NCBI RefSeq assembly: GCF_001571345.1
Contig: NZ_BCTP01000010.1
Coordinates: forward strand, 1 to 64,000
DNA from: Komagataeibacter xylinus NBRC 15237
Lineage (GTDB): Bacteria; Pseudomonadota; Alphaproteobacteria; Acetobacterales; Acetobacteraceae
Reading direction: 5' to 3'
DNA length: 64,000 nucleotides
Each line of letters begins with the position of its first letter. The stretch's first letter is position 1. This document shows, in pieces, positions 55,071 through 64,000 of this stretch. The translations under genes and the position numbers were made by a program. The notes under the pieces are model-generated. The model saw nothing but the letters and a program-made list of their open reading frames with translations, ran no database searches and was not told the DNA's origin.

Positions 55071-56605
55071 CACGGCGCTACTACGTCACAACACCAATCT
55101 ATTACGTGAACGGGGCGCCTCATATCGGCCACGCCTACACCTCGGTCGCAGCCGATGCGATCGCGCGTTTCAAGCGGCTGGCGGGCTTTGATGTCTTCTT
55201 CCTGACCGGCACCGACGAGCACGGCCAGAAGGTGGAGCAGGCCGCCGAGGCAAAAGGCATGCAGCCGCAGGCCTTCGCCGATGCAGTCGCGGCGGACTTT
55301 CGCGATATGTATGACACGATGGACATCTCCTACGATGATTTCATCCGCACCACCGAGCCGCGCCATGTGCAGGCGGCGCAGGCCTTGTGGAAGAAGCTTG
55401 AGGAAAACGGCCACATCTACCTCGGCGCCTATGAGGGCTGGTACGCAACGCGTGATGAATGCTTCTATGGCGAGGAAGAACTCATCGACGGCCCCGACGG
55501 CAGGAAGGTCGCCCCCACGGGCGCTGCCGTCGAGTGGGTGAAGGAACCGTCCTATTTCTTCAACCTGTCCAAATTCGGTGACAGGCTGCTGGAACTCTAT
55601 GAAACCCGCCCCGGCTTCATCGAGCCTGCCAGCCGCCGCAACGAGGTGAAGAGCTTCGTGAAGCAGGGCCTGCGCGACCTGTCCGTCAGCCGCACCAGCT
55701 TCAACTGGGGCATTCCCGTGCCGGGCGACCCGAAGCATGTGATGTATGTGTGGGTCGATGCGCTGGCCAATTACCTCTCGACCGTGGGCTATCCGGACGA
55801 GACGGCGGCGCGGTGGGCTTTCTGGCCCCCCAACCTGCACCTTGTGGGCAAGGACATCCTGCGCTTTCACGCCATCTATTGGCCCGCGCTGCTCATGGCA
55901 GCCGACCTGCCGTTGCCCGAGCGCGTGTTCTCGCATGGCTGGTGGACCATTGAAGGCCAGAAGATGAGCAAGTCGCTGGGCAATGTGGTGGACCCGCGCG
56001 ACCTGGTGAAAACCTTCGGCCTCGATGCCATCCGCTTCTTCCTCATGCGCGAGATGCCCTTTGGCGGCGATAGCGACCTCAGCCGTCGCGCCATCATCAT
56101 GCGCATGAATGTCGAACTGGCCAATGACCTCGGCAACCTTGCCCAGCGCACGCTCTCGCAGGTCGCGCGCAACTGCGAAGGCAAATTGCCAGCACAGGGC
56201 AAGCAGACCGATGAGGACCGCGAACTGCTGGCCACCGCCAGCCTGCTGCCCGACATCATGCACCAGCAGATCGACCGGCAGGCCCTGACCGATGCGCTGG
56301 AGGAAGTGTGGAAGCTGATCCGCGCCTGCAATGCCTATATCGACCATCAGGCACCGTGGAAGCTCAAGAAAACCGACCCAGAGCGCATGGCCGACGTGCT
56401 GCGCGTGCTGGCCGATGCGCTACGCATCATCGCCACCGTGCTCCAGCCCTACATGCCCGGCAGCATGGACAGGATGCTCACCCAGCTTGGCGTGGAAAAG
56501 GGCGAGCGGGATTTTGCAGCCCTCGACACCCCGCTGCCCGCGGGCCGCGCGCTGCCCAAGCCGGAGGGCGTGTTCCCGCGCTATGAGGAGCCGGAGGCAT
56601 CATGA
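55067..56605 (+). CDS. metG: Methionyl-tRNA synthetase
   Basis: 512 residues of the short type without the C-terminal dimerisation domain. The HIGH motif is PHIGHAYTSVAADAIARFKR (about 16-35), followed by FFLTGTDEHGQK and the KMSKS loop (EGQKMSKSLGNVVDPRD, about 300). Active-site residues are conserved. Neighbours are DNA replication and DNA repair related (holB, tatD), as in many alphaproteobacteria. Its start overlaps the holB stop (ATGA). Confidence 0.95.
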   Translation: MTRRYYVTTPIYYVNGAPHIGHAYTSVAADAIARFKRLAGFDVFFLTGTDEHGQKVEQAAEAKGMQPQAFADAVAADFRDMYDTMDISYDDFIRTTEPRHVQAAQALWKKLEENGHIYLGAYEGWYATRDECFYGEEELIDGPDGRKVAPTGAAVEWVKEPSYFFNLSKFGDRLLELYETRPGFIEPASRRNEVKSFVKQGLRDLSVSRTSFNWGIPVPGDPKHVMYVWVDALANYLSTVGYPDETAARWAFWPPNLHLVGKDILRFHAIYWPALLMAADLPLPERVFSHGWWTIEGQKMSKSLGNVVDPRDLVKTFGLDAIRFFLMREMPFGGDSDLSRRAIIMRMNVELANDLGNLAQRTLSQVARNCEGKLPAQGKQTDEDRELLATASLLPDIMHQQIDRQALTDALEEVWKLIRACNAYIDHQAPWKLKKTDPERMADVLRVLADALRIIATVLQPYMPGSMDRMLTQLGVEKGERDFAALDTPLPAGRALPKPEGVFPRYEEPEAS

Positions 56606-57399
56606 CCCGCACGGGACTGACCGACTCCCACTGCCATCTCGACCACTTCTCCGATGAGGAAATGCCCGAAGTCCTGGCCCGCACGCGCGAGGCCGGGGTG
56701 GACGGGCTGGTGACCATCGGCACAAGGCTGTCACGCGCGGACCAGCAGAAGACGCTCGCTACGCTTGATACGCCGGAACTGCGGGTATGGTGCACCATCG
56801 GCACCCATCCCGACCATGTGGACGAGGAGGCACTGCCGACTGGCGCCGAACTCTCGGCCATGGCGGATGACGCCCGCGTGGTGGGTATTGGCGAGAGTGG
56901 TCTGGACTATTTTCACGGCCAGGAGGACATCCGCCCCCGCCAGCAGGAGAGCTTCCGGGTGCATATCGACGCCGCCCGCCGCACCGGCCTGCCGCTGGTC
57001 ATCCACACGCGTGAGGCCGATGACGATACGCTGGCCATATTGCGTGACGAGACCGGGAAGCACGGTGCGTTTCCGTTCCTGATCCACTGCTTCTCATCCG
57101 GGCCGGAGCTTGCGCGCGGCGCGCTGGAGCTGGGCGGGTATATCAGCTTCTCGGGCATCGCCACTTTCAACCGCGCGCAGGCGGTGCGCGATGTGGCGGC
57201 CTTCGTGCCTGCGGACAGGCTGCTGGTCGAGACCGATTCGCCCTATCTTGCCCCGGTGCCAAAGCGCGGCAAGCGCAATGAGCCGGGTTATGTGGCCTAT
57301 ACCGCCCGCATGCTGGCCCAACTGCGCGGCATGGAGGATGCGGCATTTGCCGAGATGACCACGCGTAATTTCAGTCGACTGTTTACACAGGCGGTATAA
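56602..57399 (+). CDS. TatD-family metal-dependent hydrolase (YcfH type)
   Basis: 265 residues with the metal motifs TDSHCHLDHF at the N-terminus, VVGIGESGLDYFHGQ with the conserved Glu, LVIHTREADDDT, LIHCFSSG and LLVETDSPYLAP. Members are DNA exonucleases or peptide-related deoxyribonucleases; the gene after metG is normally the YcfH branch. Overlaps metG by 4 bp. Confidence 0.93.
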   Translation: MTRTGLTDSHCHLDHFSDEEMPEVLARTREAGVDGLVTIGTRLSRADQQKTLATLDTPELRVWCTIGTHPDHVDEEALPTGAELSAMADDARVVGIGESGLDYFHGQEDIRPRQQESFRVHIDAARRTGLPLVIHTREADDDTLAILRDETGKHGAFPFLIHCFSSGPELARGALELGGYISFSGIATFNRAQAVRDVAAFVPADRLLVETDSPYLAPVPKRGKRNEPGYVAYTARMLAQLRGMEDAAFAEMTTRNFSRLFTQAV

Positions 57400-57403
57400 C
57401 GGC

Positions 57404-58189
57404 ATGGACATGATCATACTGGGCTGCGGCGGCTCATCGGGCGTGCCCATGCTGGGCGGGCCGGACGGAGCAGGGGATTGGGGCGAATGCGACCCGACCG
57501 AGCCACGCAACCGCCGCACGCGGGCTTCCGTGCTGATTGATGACGGGCCGGGCCGCAGGCTGCTCGTTGATACAGGGCCGGACCTGCGTGCGCAGTTCCT
57601 TGCGCAGCGCATCGGCATGATCGATGCCGTGGTCTACACCCATGCCCATGCCGACCATATTCTGGGGCTTGATGAACTGCGTGCCATCAACCGCATCATC
57701 AACGGTCCGATTCCCATCTACGGCACGGCGGCGGTGCTGGACGAGATCCGCACCCGCTTCGATTACGCCTTCCGCCCCTGGACGCCGCCCGCCATCTTCC
57801 GCCCTATCTTCGACGTGAATGTCGTCAGCCTGCCGTCCACGCACGTCATTGCGGGGATGGAGGTGCAGCTTTTTGCCCAGACCCATGGCCGCACCGAAAC
57901 GCTGGGCCTGCGTGCGGGGCCGATGGCCTACTGCACTGACGTGGCCGAGATGGACGAGCACGCCCTTGCCGTGCTGCATGGGGTTGATACGTGGGTGGTG
58001 GACTGCTTCCAGCGCGCAACCCACCCGTCGCATGGCTGGCTGGAGCGCGTGCTGCAATGGCGCGAGGTCATACAGCCGCGCCGCACCGTGCTGACCCATA
58101 TGGGGCCGGACATGGACTGGGCGTGGATGCAGGCCAACCTGCCCGCGGGCGTCGAGGCGGCGTATGACGGCCTGCGCCTGACAGCATAA
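57404..58189 (+). CDS. Metallo-beta-lactamase-fold hydrolase (PhnP-like)
   Basis: 261 residues: the N-terminal DMIILGCGGSSGVPMLGG and ECDPTEPRNRRTRASVLI, the metal motif YTHAHADHILGLDELRAINR, then TETLGLR and MAYCTDVAEMDEHALAVLHG with the late metal ligands, and VLTHMGPDMD. It resembles PhnP-type phosphoribosyl cyclic phosphodiesterases, but no phosphonate gene is nearby; in this order it is often just called an MBL-fold hydrolase. It follows the TatD gene by 4 bp. Confidence 0.9.
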   Translation: MDMIILGCGGSSGVPMLGGPDGAGDWGECDPTEPRNRRTRASVLIDDGPGRRLLVDTGPDLRAQFLAQRIGMIDAVVYTHAHADHILGLDELRAINRIINGPIPIYGTAAVLDEIRTRFDYAFRPWTPPAIFRPIFDVNVVSLPSTHVIAGMEVQLFAQTHGRTETLGLRAGPMAYCTDVAEMDEHALAVLHGVDTWVVDCFQRATHPSHGWLERVLQWREVIQPRRTVLTHMGPDMDWAWMQANLPAGVEAAYDGLRLTA

Positions 58190-58336
58190 AGGATGGCCTG
58201 CTGGCTGTTTTTTTGCCCCGCACGGGCAGAAAGCGCACGAAGCCCGCGCGTAATGCTTGCCAGCGCCCGTTTAGCTCCCTAAGAGGGTGCGCCAACGGTC
58301 GGTGACCCGAGGCGCGGGGTAGCCGCCATCTGCTGA

Positions 58337-59854
<1,518 letters not shown>

Positions 59855-59892
59855 TCCTGCCGGCCTTCTCCACAATAACGGTTCCCTGATTC

Positions 59893-61191
59893 ATGACACC
59901 CAGCGCACGGCTTTCCGCCGCCATTGACCTGCTTGCCGCAATGGAGGCCACGCCGCAGCGCCCCGCCGATGCGCTGGCCAACGCCTTCTTTCGTGAGCGG
60001 CGTTATATTGGCGGCGGCGACCGCCGGGCCATCTCGGCACGCGTGTGGCGCGTGCTGCGGCACTGGCGCAGGCTGCACTGGTGGATTGAACGCGTGGGGG
60101 GCAAGGTCACGCCCCGCACGCTGGTGCTGGCCATGATGGCGCTGGAGCCGGAGGCGCGTGAAAACCCGCAGCATCTTTTTACGGGCGAGCGGTACGCGCC
60201 GCTGGGGCTGATCGGCTCCGAGAGCAGCCTTTACGCCCAGCTTGAAGGGCAGGGGCTGCTGCACCCCGACATGCCGCCCGCCGTGCGGCTGGAGGTGCCG
60301 GACTGGCTGCTGCCCCGCCTTGAGCGCACTTTTGGGGATGGGCTGGAAGCCGAACTCGCCGCCATGGATGGCGAGGCGACGCTTGACCTGCGGGTCAACC
60401 TGCTCAAATCCGACCGCCCCACGGCACGGGCCGCCCTTGAGGGGGAAGGCATCCATGCGGTTGATACCACGCTCTCGCCGTGGGGGCTGCGGGTTGCGGG
60501 TCGCCAGCCCATCACCTCGTGCGCGGCCTTTCGCAGCGGGCTGATTGAAATTCAGGATGAAGGCAGCCAGCTTGTGGTTGCCGCCGTGGGCGCGCGGCCG
60601 GGCATGCGCGTGCTTGACTACTGTGCTGGCGCTGCGGGCAAGACGCTGGGCATGGCCATGACCATGGAAAACCGCGGGCATATCGTGGCGTGCGATGTGT
60701 CCGAGCCACGGCTTGAAGGTGCGGTGCGCCGCCTGCGCCGCGCGGGCGTGCACAATGCCGAGCGCCACCTGCTGGTGGCGGGCGACCGCTGGGCGCGCCG
60801 CCGCAGTGGCAGCTTTGACCGCGTGCTGGTCGATGCGCCATGCACCGGCACCGGCACGTGGCGGCGCAACCCCGATGCCCGCCTGCGCCTGCGCGAGCAG
60901 GATCTTATGGAACTGACCGAGAAGCAGGCCGCCATCATGGACCGCGCCGCAGCCCTGGTGCGACCGGGCGGGCGGATGGTCTATGCCACCTGCTCCGTGC
61001 TGCGCGAGGAAAATGGCGACCAGATCGCAGCCTTTCTGGCCCGCAACCCGACTTTCTCGCTGGTCGTGCCCGATGGCGCGGATGATGACCTGCCCGCGGG
61101 GCTGAGCACGGATGGGCAGGTCAGCCTGACGCCGCGCCAGCATCATACGGATGGCTTTTTCGCCGCCATCATGCAGCGTGACGCGGGCTGA
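59893..61191 (+). CDS. rsmB: RsmB-type 16S rRNA m5C methyltransferase
   Basis: 432 residues: an N-terminal NusB-like helical region with RRYIGGGDRRAISARVWRVL, then the SAM-binding motif GMRVLDYCAGAAGKTLGMAM at about 238-257, VLVDAPCTGTGTWRRNPDAR with the first catalytic Cys at about 317, and MVYATCSVLREENGDQIAAF with the second at about 370. This is the NOP2/RsmB arrangement. It methylates cytosine 967 in E. coli numbering. It follows guaB by 38 bp. Confidence 0.9.
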   Translation: MTPSARLSAAIDLLAAMEATPQRPADALANAFFRERRYIGGGDRRAISARVWRVLRHWRRLHWWIERVGGKVTPRTLVLAMMALEPEARENPQHLFTGERYAPLGLIGSESSLYAQLEGQGLLHPDMPPAVRLEVPDWLLPRLERTFGDGLEAELAAMDGEATLDLRVNLLKSDRPTARAALEGEGIHAVDTTLSPWGLRVAGRQPITSCAAFRSGLIEIQDEGSQLVVAAVGARPGMRVLDYCAGAAGKTLGMAMTMENRGHIVACDVSEPRLEGAVRRLRRAGVHNAERHLLVAGDRWARRRSGSFDRVLVDAPCTGTGTWRRNPDARLRLREQDLMELTEKQAAIMDRAAALVRPGGRMVYATCSVLREENGDQIAAFLARNPTFSLVVPDGADDDLPAGLSTDGQVSLTPRQHHTDGFFAAIMQRDAG

Positions 61192-61230
61192 AATCCGTTT
61201 CCCGAAAAATCTTTTGGGGATGCTTTTTTA

Positions 61231-61392
61231 AGAAACTGTTTGAAAACAACTCATTGTTAAAAAAGACAAAAGTTTTGGGTGCCGCCTTTTTTCAAGAAGG
61301 CGGCGTTCTTCGCAGCTTTCTGAAAAAAGCTTCGCCAAAAACTTCCTTATGATGGCTGGATGTTTTCCGGGCTGACTTTTCAAACAGTTTCT
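61231..61392. repeat. 162-bp dispersed repeat with 16-bp terminal inverted repeats
   Basis: Ends at 61231-61246 (AGAAACTGTTTGAAAA) and 61377-61392 are perfect inverted copies. Inside are two hairpins: one built from GCCGCCTT arms near 61283-61304 and one from the AAGCTTT-type arms near 61314-61334. The inner sequence matches the repeat at 49092-49135 read backwards, so the family recurs in the chromosome. It has no gene and is MITE- or REP-like. Confidence 0.75.
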
Positions 61393-61802
61393 AAAAGGCA
61401 GCGTTTTCAGCAGGCTCCGGGCCTGAAGCCCCCCTTCAGCCCAAACAGGCTTTACAAGCCATGCGCAACATCCCGCCTGCGCCATGCGGGTGCACAGGCA
61501 GGGCTGAATCCAGCCATCAACAAAGCGTCAGCACAACAAAAGAAAGTCAAATCGCGCCTGCGGGGTGTTTAACATTCGCGCCGTATTCTGTTGCGGCAAG
61601 AAATATTTTTGGCTTATCTATGACAGGCTGGTTCTGGCTTCCTGCCCTGAGCGTTATTGTTGCACATATACAGTGTCATGTGCCGAAAGTTGACGGGATC
61701 ATGGATGCGGCACGGGGATGGGCGGGCCTGAAAGGTCGCGGCCCTCCATGATCCATCGGCAGGCTGGCACCAGCGCCATTTGCAACATTATGGGACATCG
61801 GG
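61393..61802. other. Intergenic region without recognisable gene
   Basis: This 410-bp stretch between the repeat and the antiporter gene has no protein or RNA I can support. It becomes AT-richer at 61580-61680 (GTGTTTAACATTCGCGCCGT region and a TTGCACATATACAG stretch), which may contain the antiporter promoter. Confidence 0.5.
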
Positions 61803-63662
61803 ATGCAGGCAACAAACCTGGCAATTGGAATTCTGTTCGTGCTGGGCGGTGGCATTGCGGCCCAATGGGTAGCGTGGCGCTTCAAGCTGCCCGCCATCGT
61901 GCTGCTGTTCGCCCTTGGGCTGATCTGCGGGCCAGGGCTTGGCATCCTGCACCCGGCCACGGCCATCGGGCCGTATTTCCATCCGCTTGTTTCCATGGCC
62001 GTGGCGTTCATCGTGTTCGAGGGGGGGCTGGCGCTTGACCTGCGGCAGTGGCGTGAATCGGGCGAGGGCGTGCTGCGCCTGACGGCGGCGGCCCTGCCCA
62101 TCAACTGGGTGCTCGGCTCGCTGGCAGCGCATTACGTGGGGCATCTGAACTGGGGCACGGCGTGGCTGTTTGGCGCTATTGTGGTGGTGACGGGGCCAAC
62201 CGTGGTGCTGCCCCTGCTGCGCCACACCAAGCTGCGGCCAAGGGTGGCGGCCTTCCTGCGGTGGGAGGCGATCGTGAACGATCCCATCGCCGCCATCCTT
62301 GCCACCCTGATGCTGGAATGCCTGCTGATCAGTTCCAGCCACACATCCGATGCGTCGCTTGCAGCGGTGGAAATCGGGCCGCATCTGCTGTTCGCCACCA
62401 TGTTTTCCATCGGGTGCGGCATTTTTCCTGCCCTGCTCATCAAGTTTCTCTCGGCGCGCGACCTGCTGCCCGAGATCCTGCGCATTCCCATGATCCTGGC
62501 CTTCGCCATGGGGGTTGCGGCCATCTGCAACCTGCTCATGCAGGGCGCGGGCCTCATGGCGGCCACCGTGTTTGGCATGGCGCTGGCCAACCTGCATGTG
62601 ACCGGCATGTCGGAACTCCAGCGCATCAAGGAATCGCTGGGCGTGATCGTGGTCTCGTGCCTGTTCGTGCTGCTCACGGCGGACCTGCAGCGCACGGTGC
62701 TGGCCGAACTGTCCTGGCCGATCATGGCGTTGACATTCACGGTCATGTTCGTGGTAAGGCCGCTGGGCATTTATCTTTCCACCATCGGGGCGAGCATGTC
62801 GTGGCAGGAGCGGCTGTTCGTGGGCTGGATCGCGCCGCGTGGCATCGTGGCCGCCGCCGTGTCCGGCGTGGTGGGGTTGCAGTTGCAGGAGGCCGGTTAC
62901 GCCGGGGCCAACATGATCACGCCCGCCGTGTTCGCGCTGATCGCCTCGACCATGATCCTGCATGGCTTCTCGCTCAGGCCGCTGGCCCGCGCGCTCAAAC
63001 TGACCCTGTCCGATGAGCCGGCGCTGGCCATCATGGGGGCCAATGCGTGGTCCACCAATCTGGCCCGCGTGGTGCATGACCGGGGCGTGCCGGTGCTTCT
63101 GGTCGATACGTACGCGCCCGCGCTCAACAAGGCGGCGGGGCTGGGCGTGCCGGTGCTGCGCGCCGAACTGCTCTCGGTCGAGGGGCAGGAAAGCCTGGAG
63201 GAGCGCCCTGCCGACTACCTGATCGCCACCACGCCAGACGCCATCTATAACGGCCTGGTGTGCGCGCGCATGGCGCCTGACCTGGGGCGGCAGCGCGTGT
63301 TTCAGGTCAGTCCGGGCATAGCAAGGCTGGACCTGTATCACGGGCTGAGCCGGGATTCGCGCGGCAAGGTACTGGGCGAGCCTGCGTGGAATTTCTCGCT
63401 TATCGATTCCCGCTACGCCCAGGGCTGGCGCTTTGGCAGCTATATTGCCGATGAAACCATAAGCGAAACCCAACTGACCGATGGGCCGGCCATGCTGTTC
63501 ATGATCATCCGCAAAGGCACGGCGATCTGGGTATTCTCGGCCGAGGATGCGATTCCGGCCGAACCGGCGGAAGGCGACATCATCGTGCTGTTCATGCCGC
63601 CGGGGCAGGATGTGAGCCAGACGGACCTGCCCGTGATTGATGGGCCTATCCCGGCGGCCTGA
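61803..63662 (+). CDS. Cation/proton antiporter (CPA1, NhaP type) with C-terminal regulatory domain
   Basis: 619 residues: about 12 membrane helices in the first 400 residues, with the core IVVVTGPTVVLPLLRHTKLR, WEAIVNDPIAAILATLMLEC carrying the conserved Asp, and VGWIAPRGIVAAAVSGVVGL with the conserved Arg. The C-terminal ~200 residues (ALAIMGANAWSTNLARVVHD, VPVLLVDTYAPALNKAAGLG) resemble a RCK/TrkA-N nucleotide-binding fold. It should exchange Na+ or K+ for H+, useful to an acid-producing bacterium. It converges with the L,D-transpeptidase gene, overlapping by 17 bp. Confidence 0.92.
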   Translation: MQATNLAIGILFVLGGGIAAQWVAWRFKLPAIVLLFALGLICGPGLGILHPATAIGPYFHPLVSMAVAFIVFEGGLALDLRQWRESGEGVLRLTAAALPINWVLGSLAAHYVGHLNWGTAWLFGAIVVVTGPTVVLPLLRHTKLRPRVAAFLRWEAIVNDPIAAILATLMLECLLISSSHTSDASLAAVEIGPHLLFATMFSIGCGIFPALLIKFLSARDLLPEILRIPMILAFAMGVAAICNLLMQGAGLMAATVFGMALANLHVTGMSELQRIKESLGVIVVSCLFVLLTADLQRTVLAELSWPIMALTFTVMFVVRPLGIYLSTIGASMSWQERLFVGWIAPRGIVAAAVSGVVGLQLQEAGYAGANMITPAVFALIASTMILHGFSLRPLARALKLTLSDEPALAIMGANAWSTNLARVVHDRGVPVLLVDTYAPALNKAAGLGVPVLRAELLSVEGQESLEERPADYLIATTPDAIYNGLVCARMAPDLGRQRVFQVSPGIARLDLYHGLSRDSRGKVLGEPAWNFSLIDSRYAQGWRFGSYIADETISETQLTDGPAMLFMIIRKGTAIWVFSAEDAIPAEPAEGDIIVLFMPPGQDVSQTDLPVIDGPIPAA

Positions 63663-64000
63663 CCTCGATTTCCGCAAGCCCCGCGGCCAGCAGGCGGCGC
63701 AGCGCGGGCTCGGGCAGGGCAATGCAGCCTTCCGTGGGGCGCCCGCCTTTGGGTGGGAGGTGGAGGAAGATGGCCGACCCCGCGCCGGAATGGACAGGCG
63801 CGTCGTTATAACCAAGCACCACCACAATGTCGTAAACGTGATCCTCGCGCCACAGTCGCTCATGCCGGGCGGGGTGGGGCAGGGTGACATGGCGGTTGTA
63901 ATCGGGGCTGGCAGGGTCATCGCACCAGCCATCAAGCGGCGAGAGCGGCTCGACGGGCAGATGACAAACAGGTGATGCCACCCGGTCGGCGCGATAGAAC
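63646..64000 (-). CDS. L,D-transpeptidase (YkuD family), partial at the right edge
   Basis: The visible C-terminal ~117 residues include DHVYDIVVVLGYNDAPVHSG, GSAIFLHLPPKGGRPTEGCI with the catalytic Cys in the T-E-G-C-I motif and the His in FLHL, and a C-terminal EPALRRLLAAGLAEIEVRPP. The N-terminus lies outside the window; in-frame codons continue to base 64000. It crosslinks peptidoglycan by 3-3 bridges or anchors lipoproteins. Confidence 0.88.
   Translation of the reverse strand, partial: FYRADRVASPVCHLPVEPLSPLDGWCDDPASPDYNRHVTLPHPARHERLWREDHVYDIVVVLGYNDAPVHSGAGSAIFLHLPPKGGRPTEGCIALPEPALRRLLAAGLAEIEVRPPG

Noticed and set aside
61788-63935. Leftward frame of 715 codons
   Set aside because: It is antisense to the antiporter gene, has the histidine/glutamine-rich composition of a shadow, and the antiporter is unmistakable.

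Overview
The window is a piece of a high-GC alphaproteobacterial chromosome carrying a complete-looking 42 kb prophage inserted in a tRNA gene. The host is most likely an acetic acid bacterium (Acetobacteraceae, Komagataeibacter or a close relative). That is an inference from the character of the housekeeping proteins (guaB, metG, rsmB, holB, tmk), the GC bias, and a dispersed, hairpin-rich intergenic repeat that I associate with that group; a search would settle it.

Layout. (1) 1-2368 is the wreck of an older element: an IS21-family end with istA running off the left edge, a phage tail gene cut by that IS, an AT-rich cargo gene (DUF6232-like), a gp10-like phage gene split by an internally deleted IS3-family element, the tail end of a head gene, and the C-terminal third of a tyrosine integrase. 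(2) 2369-44383 is the prophage, bounded by 67-bp direct repeats that contain the 3' half of a tRNA(CAU). (3) 44338-64000 is host chromosome: the tRNA, mscS, uppP, an orphan mlaD-like gene, an aminotransferase, a DedA/ATP-grasp pair, a murein transglycosylase and D,D-carboxypeptidase, the run tmk-holB-metG-tatD-MBL hydrolase, guaB, rsmB, a cation/proton antiporter and an L,D-transpeptidase.

The prophage is a mosaic myovirus. A lambda-type head module (Nu1-like and GpA-family terminase, gpW-like, GpB-type portal, S49 protease, gpD/gpE-type capsid, FII-like) is joined to a Mu-type contractile tail module (gp37/gp38-like, sheath, tube, chaperone with a -1 frameshift, tape measure, DNA circularisation protein, gp44-gp48, fibre and assembly protein). 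All of this reads leftward. Leftward transcription also covers a DnaB-like helicase and several small HTH proteins. A divergent pair of HTH genes around 39.1-39.5 kb, with a perfect inverted repeat between them, is the likely lysis/lysogeny switch. To its right lie two immunity-type genes and a chain of nine overlapping genes that ends in excisionase and integrase.

Cargo genes break the pattern: a BrnT-like toxin with an HTH antitoxin, a SnoaL-like protein, a solitary DUF2283 gene, a three-gene cassette (BRO antirepressor, Tat-signal protein, RHH regulator) inserted between the tail chaperone and tape measure genes and flanked by 36-bp direct repeats, and unknown AT-rich genes at 28.8, 38.1, 39.5 and 40.1 kb. 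The left end holds unusual envelope-directed genes: a lipoprotein, a papain-like protein, a Tat/lipobox protein and partly duplicated micro-membrane proteins. The most distinctive structural signal is a series of intrinsic terminators placed immediately upstream of start codons inside the late operon.
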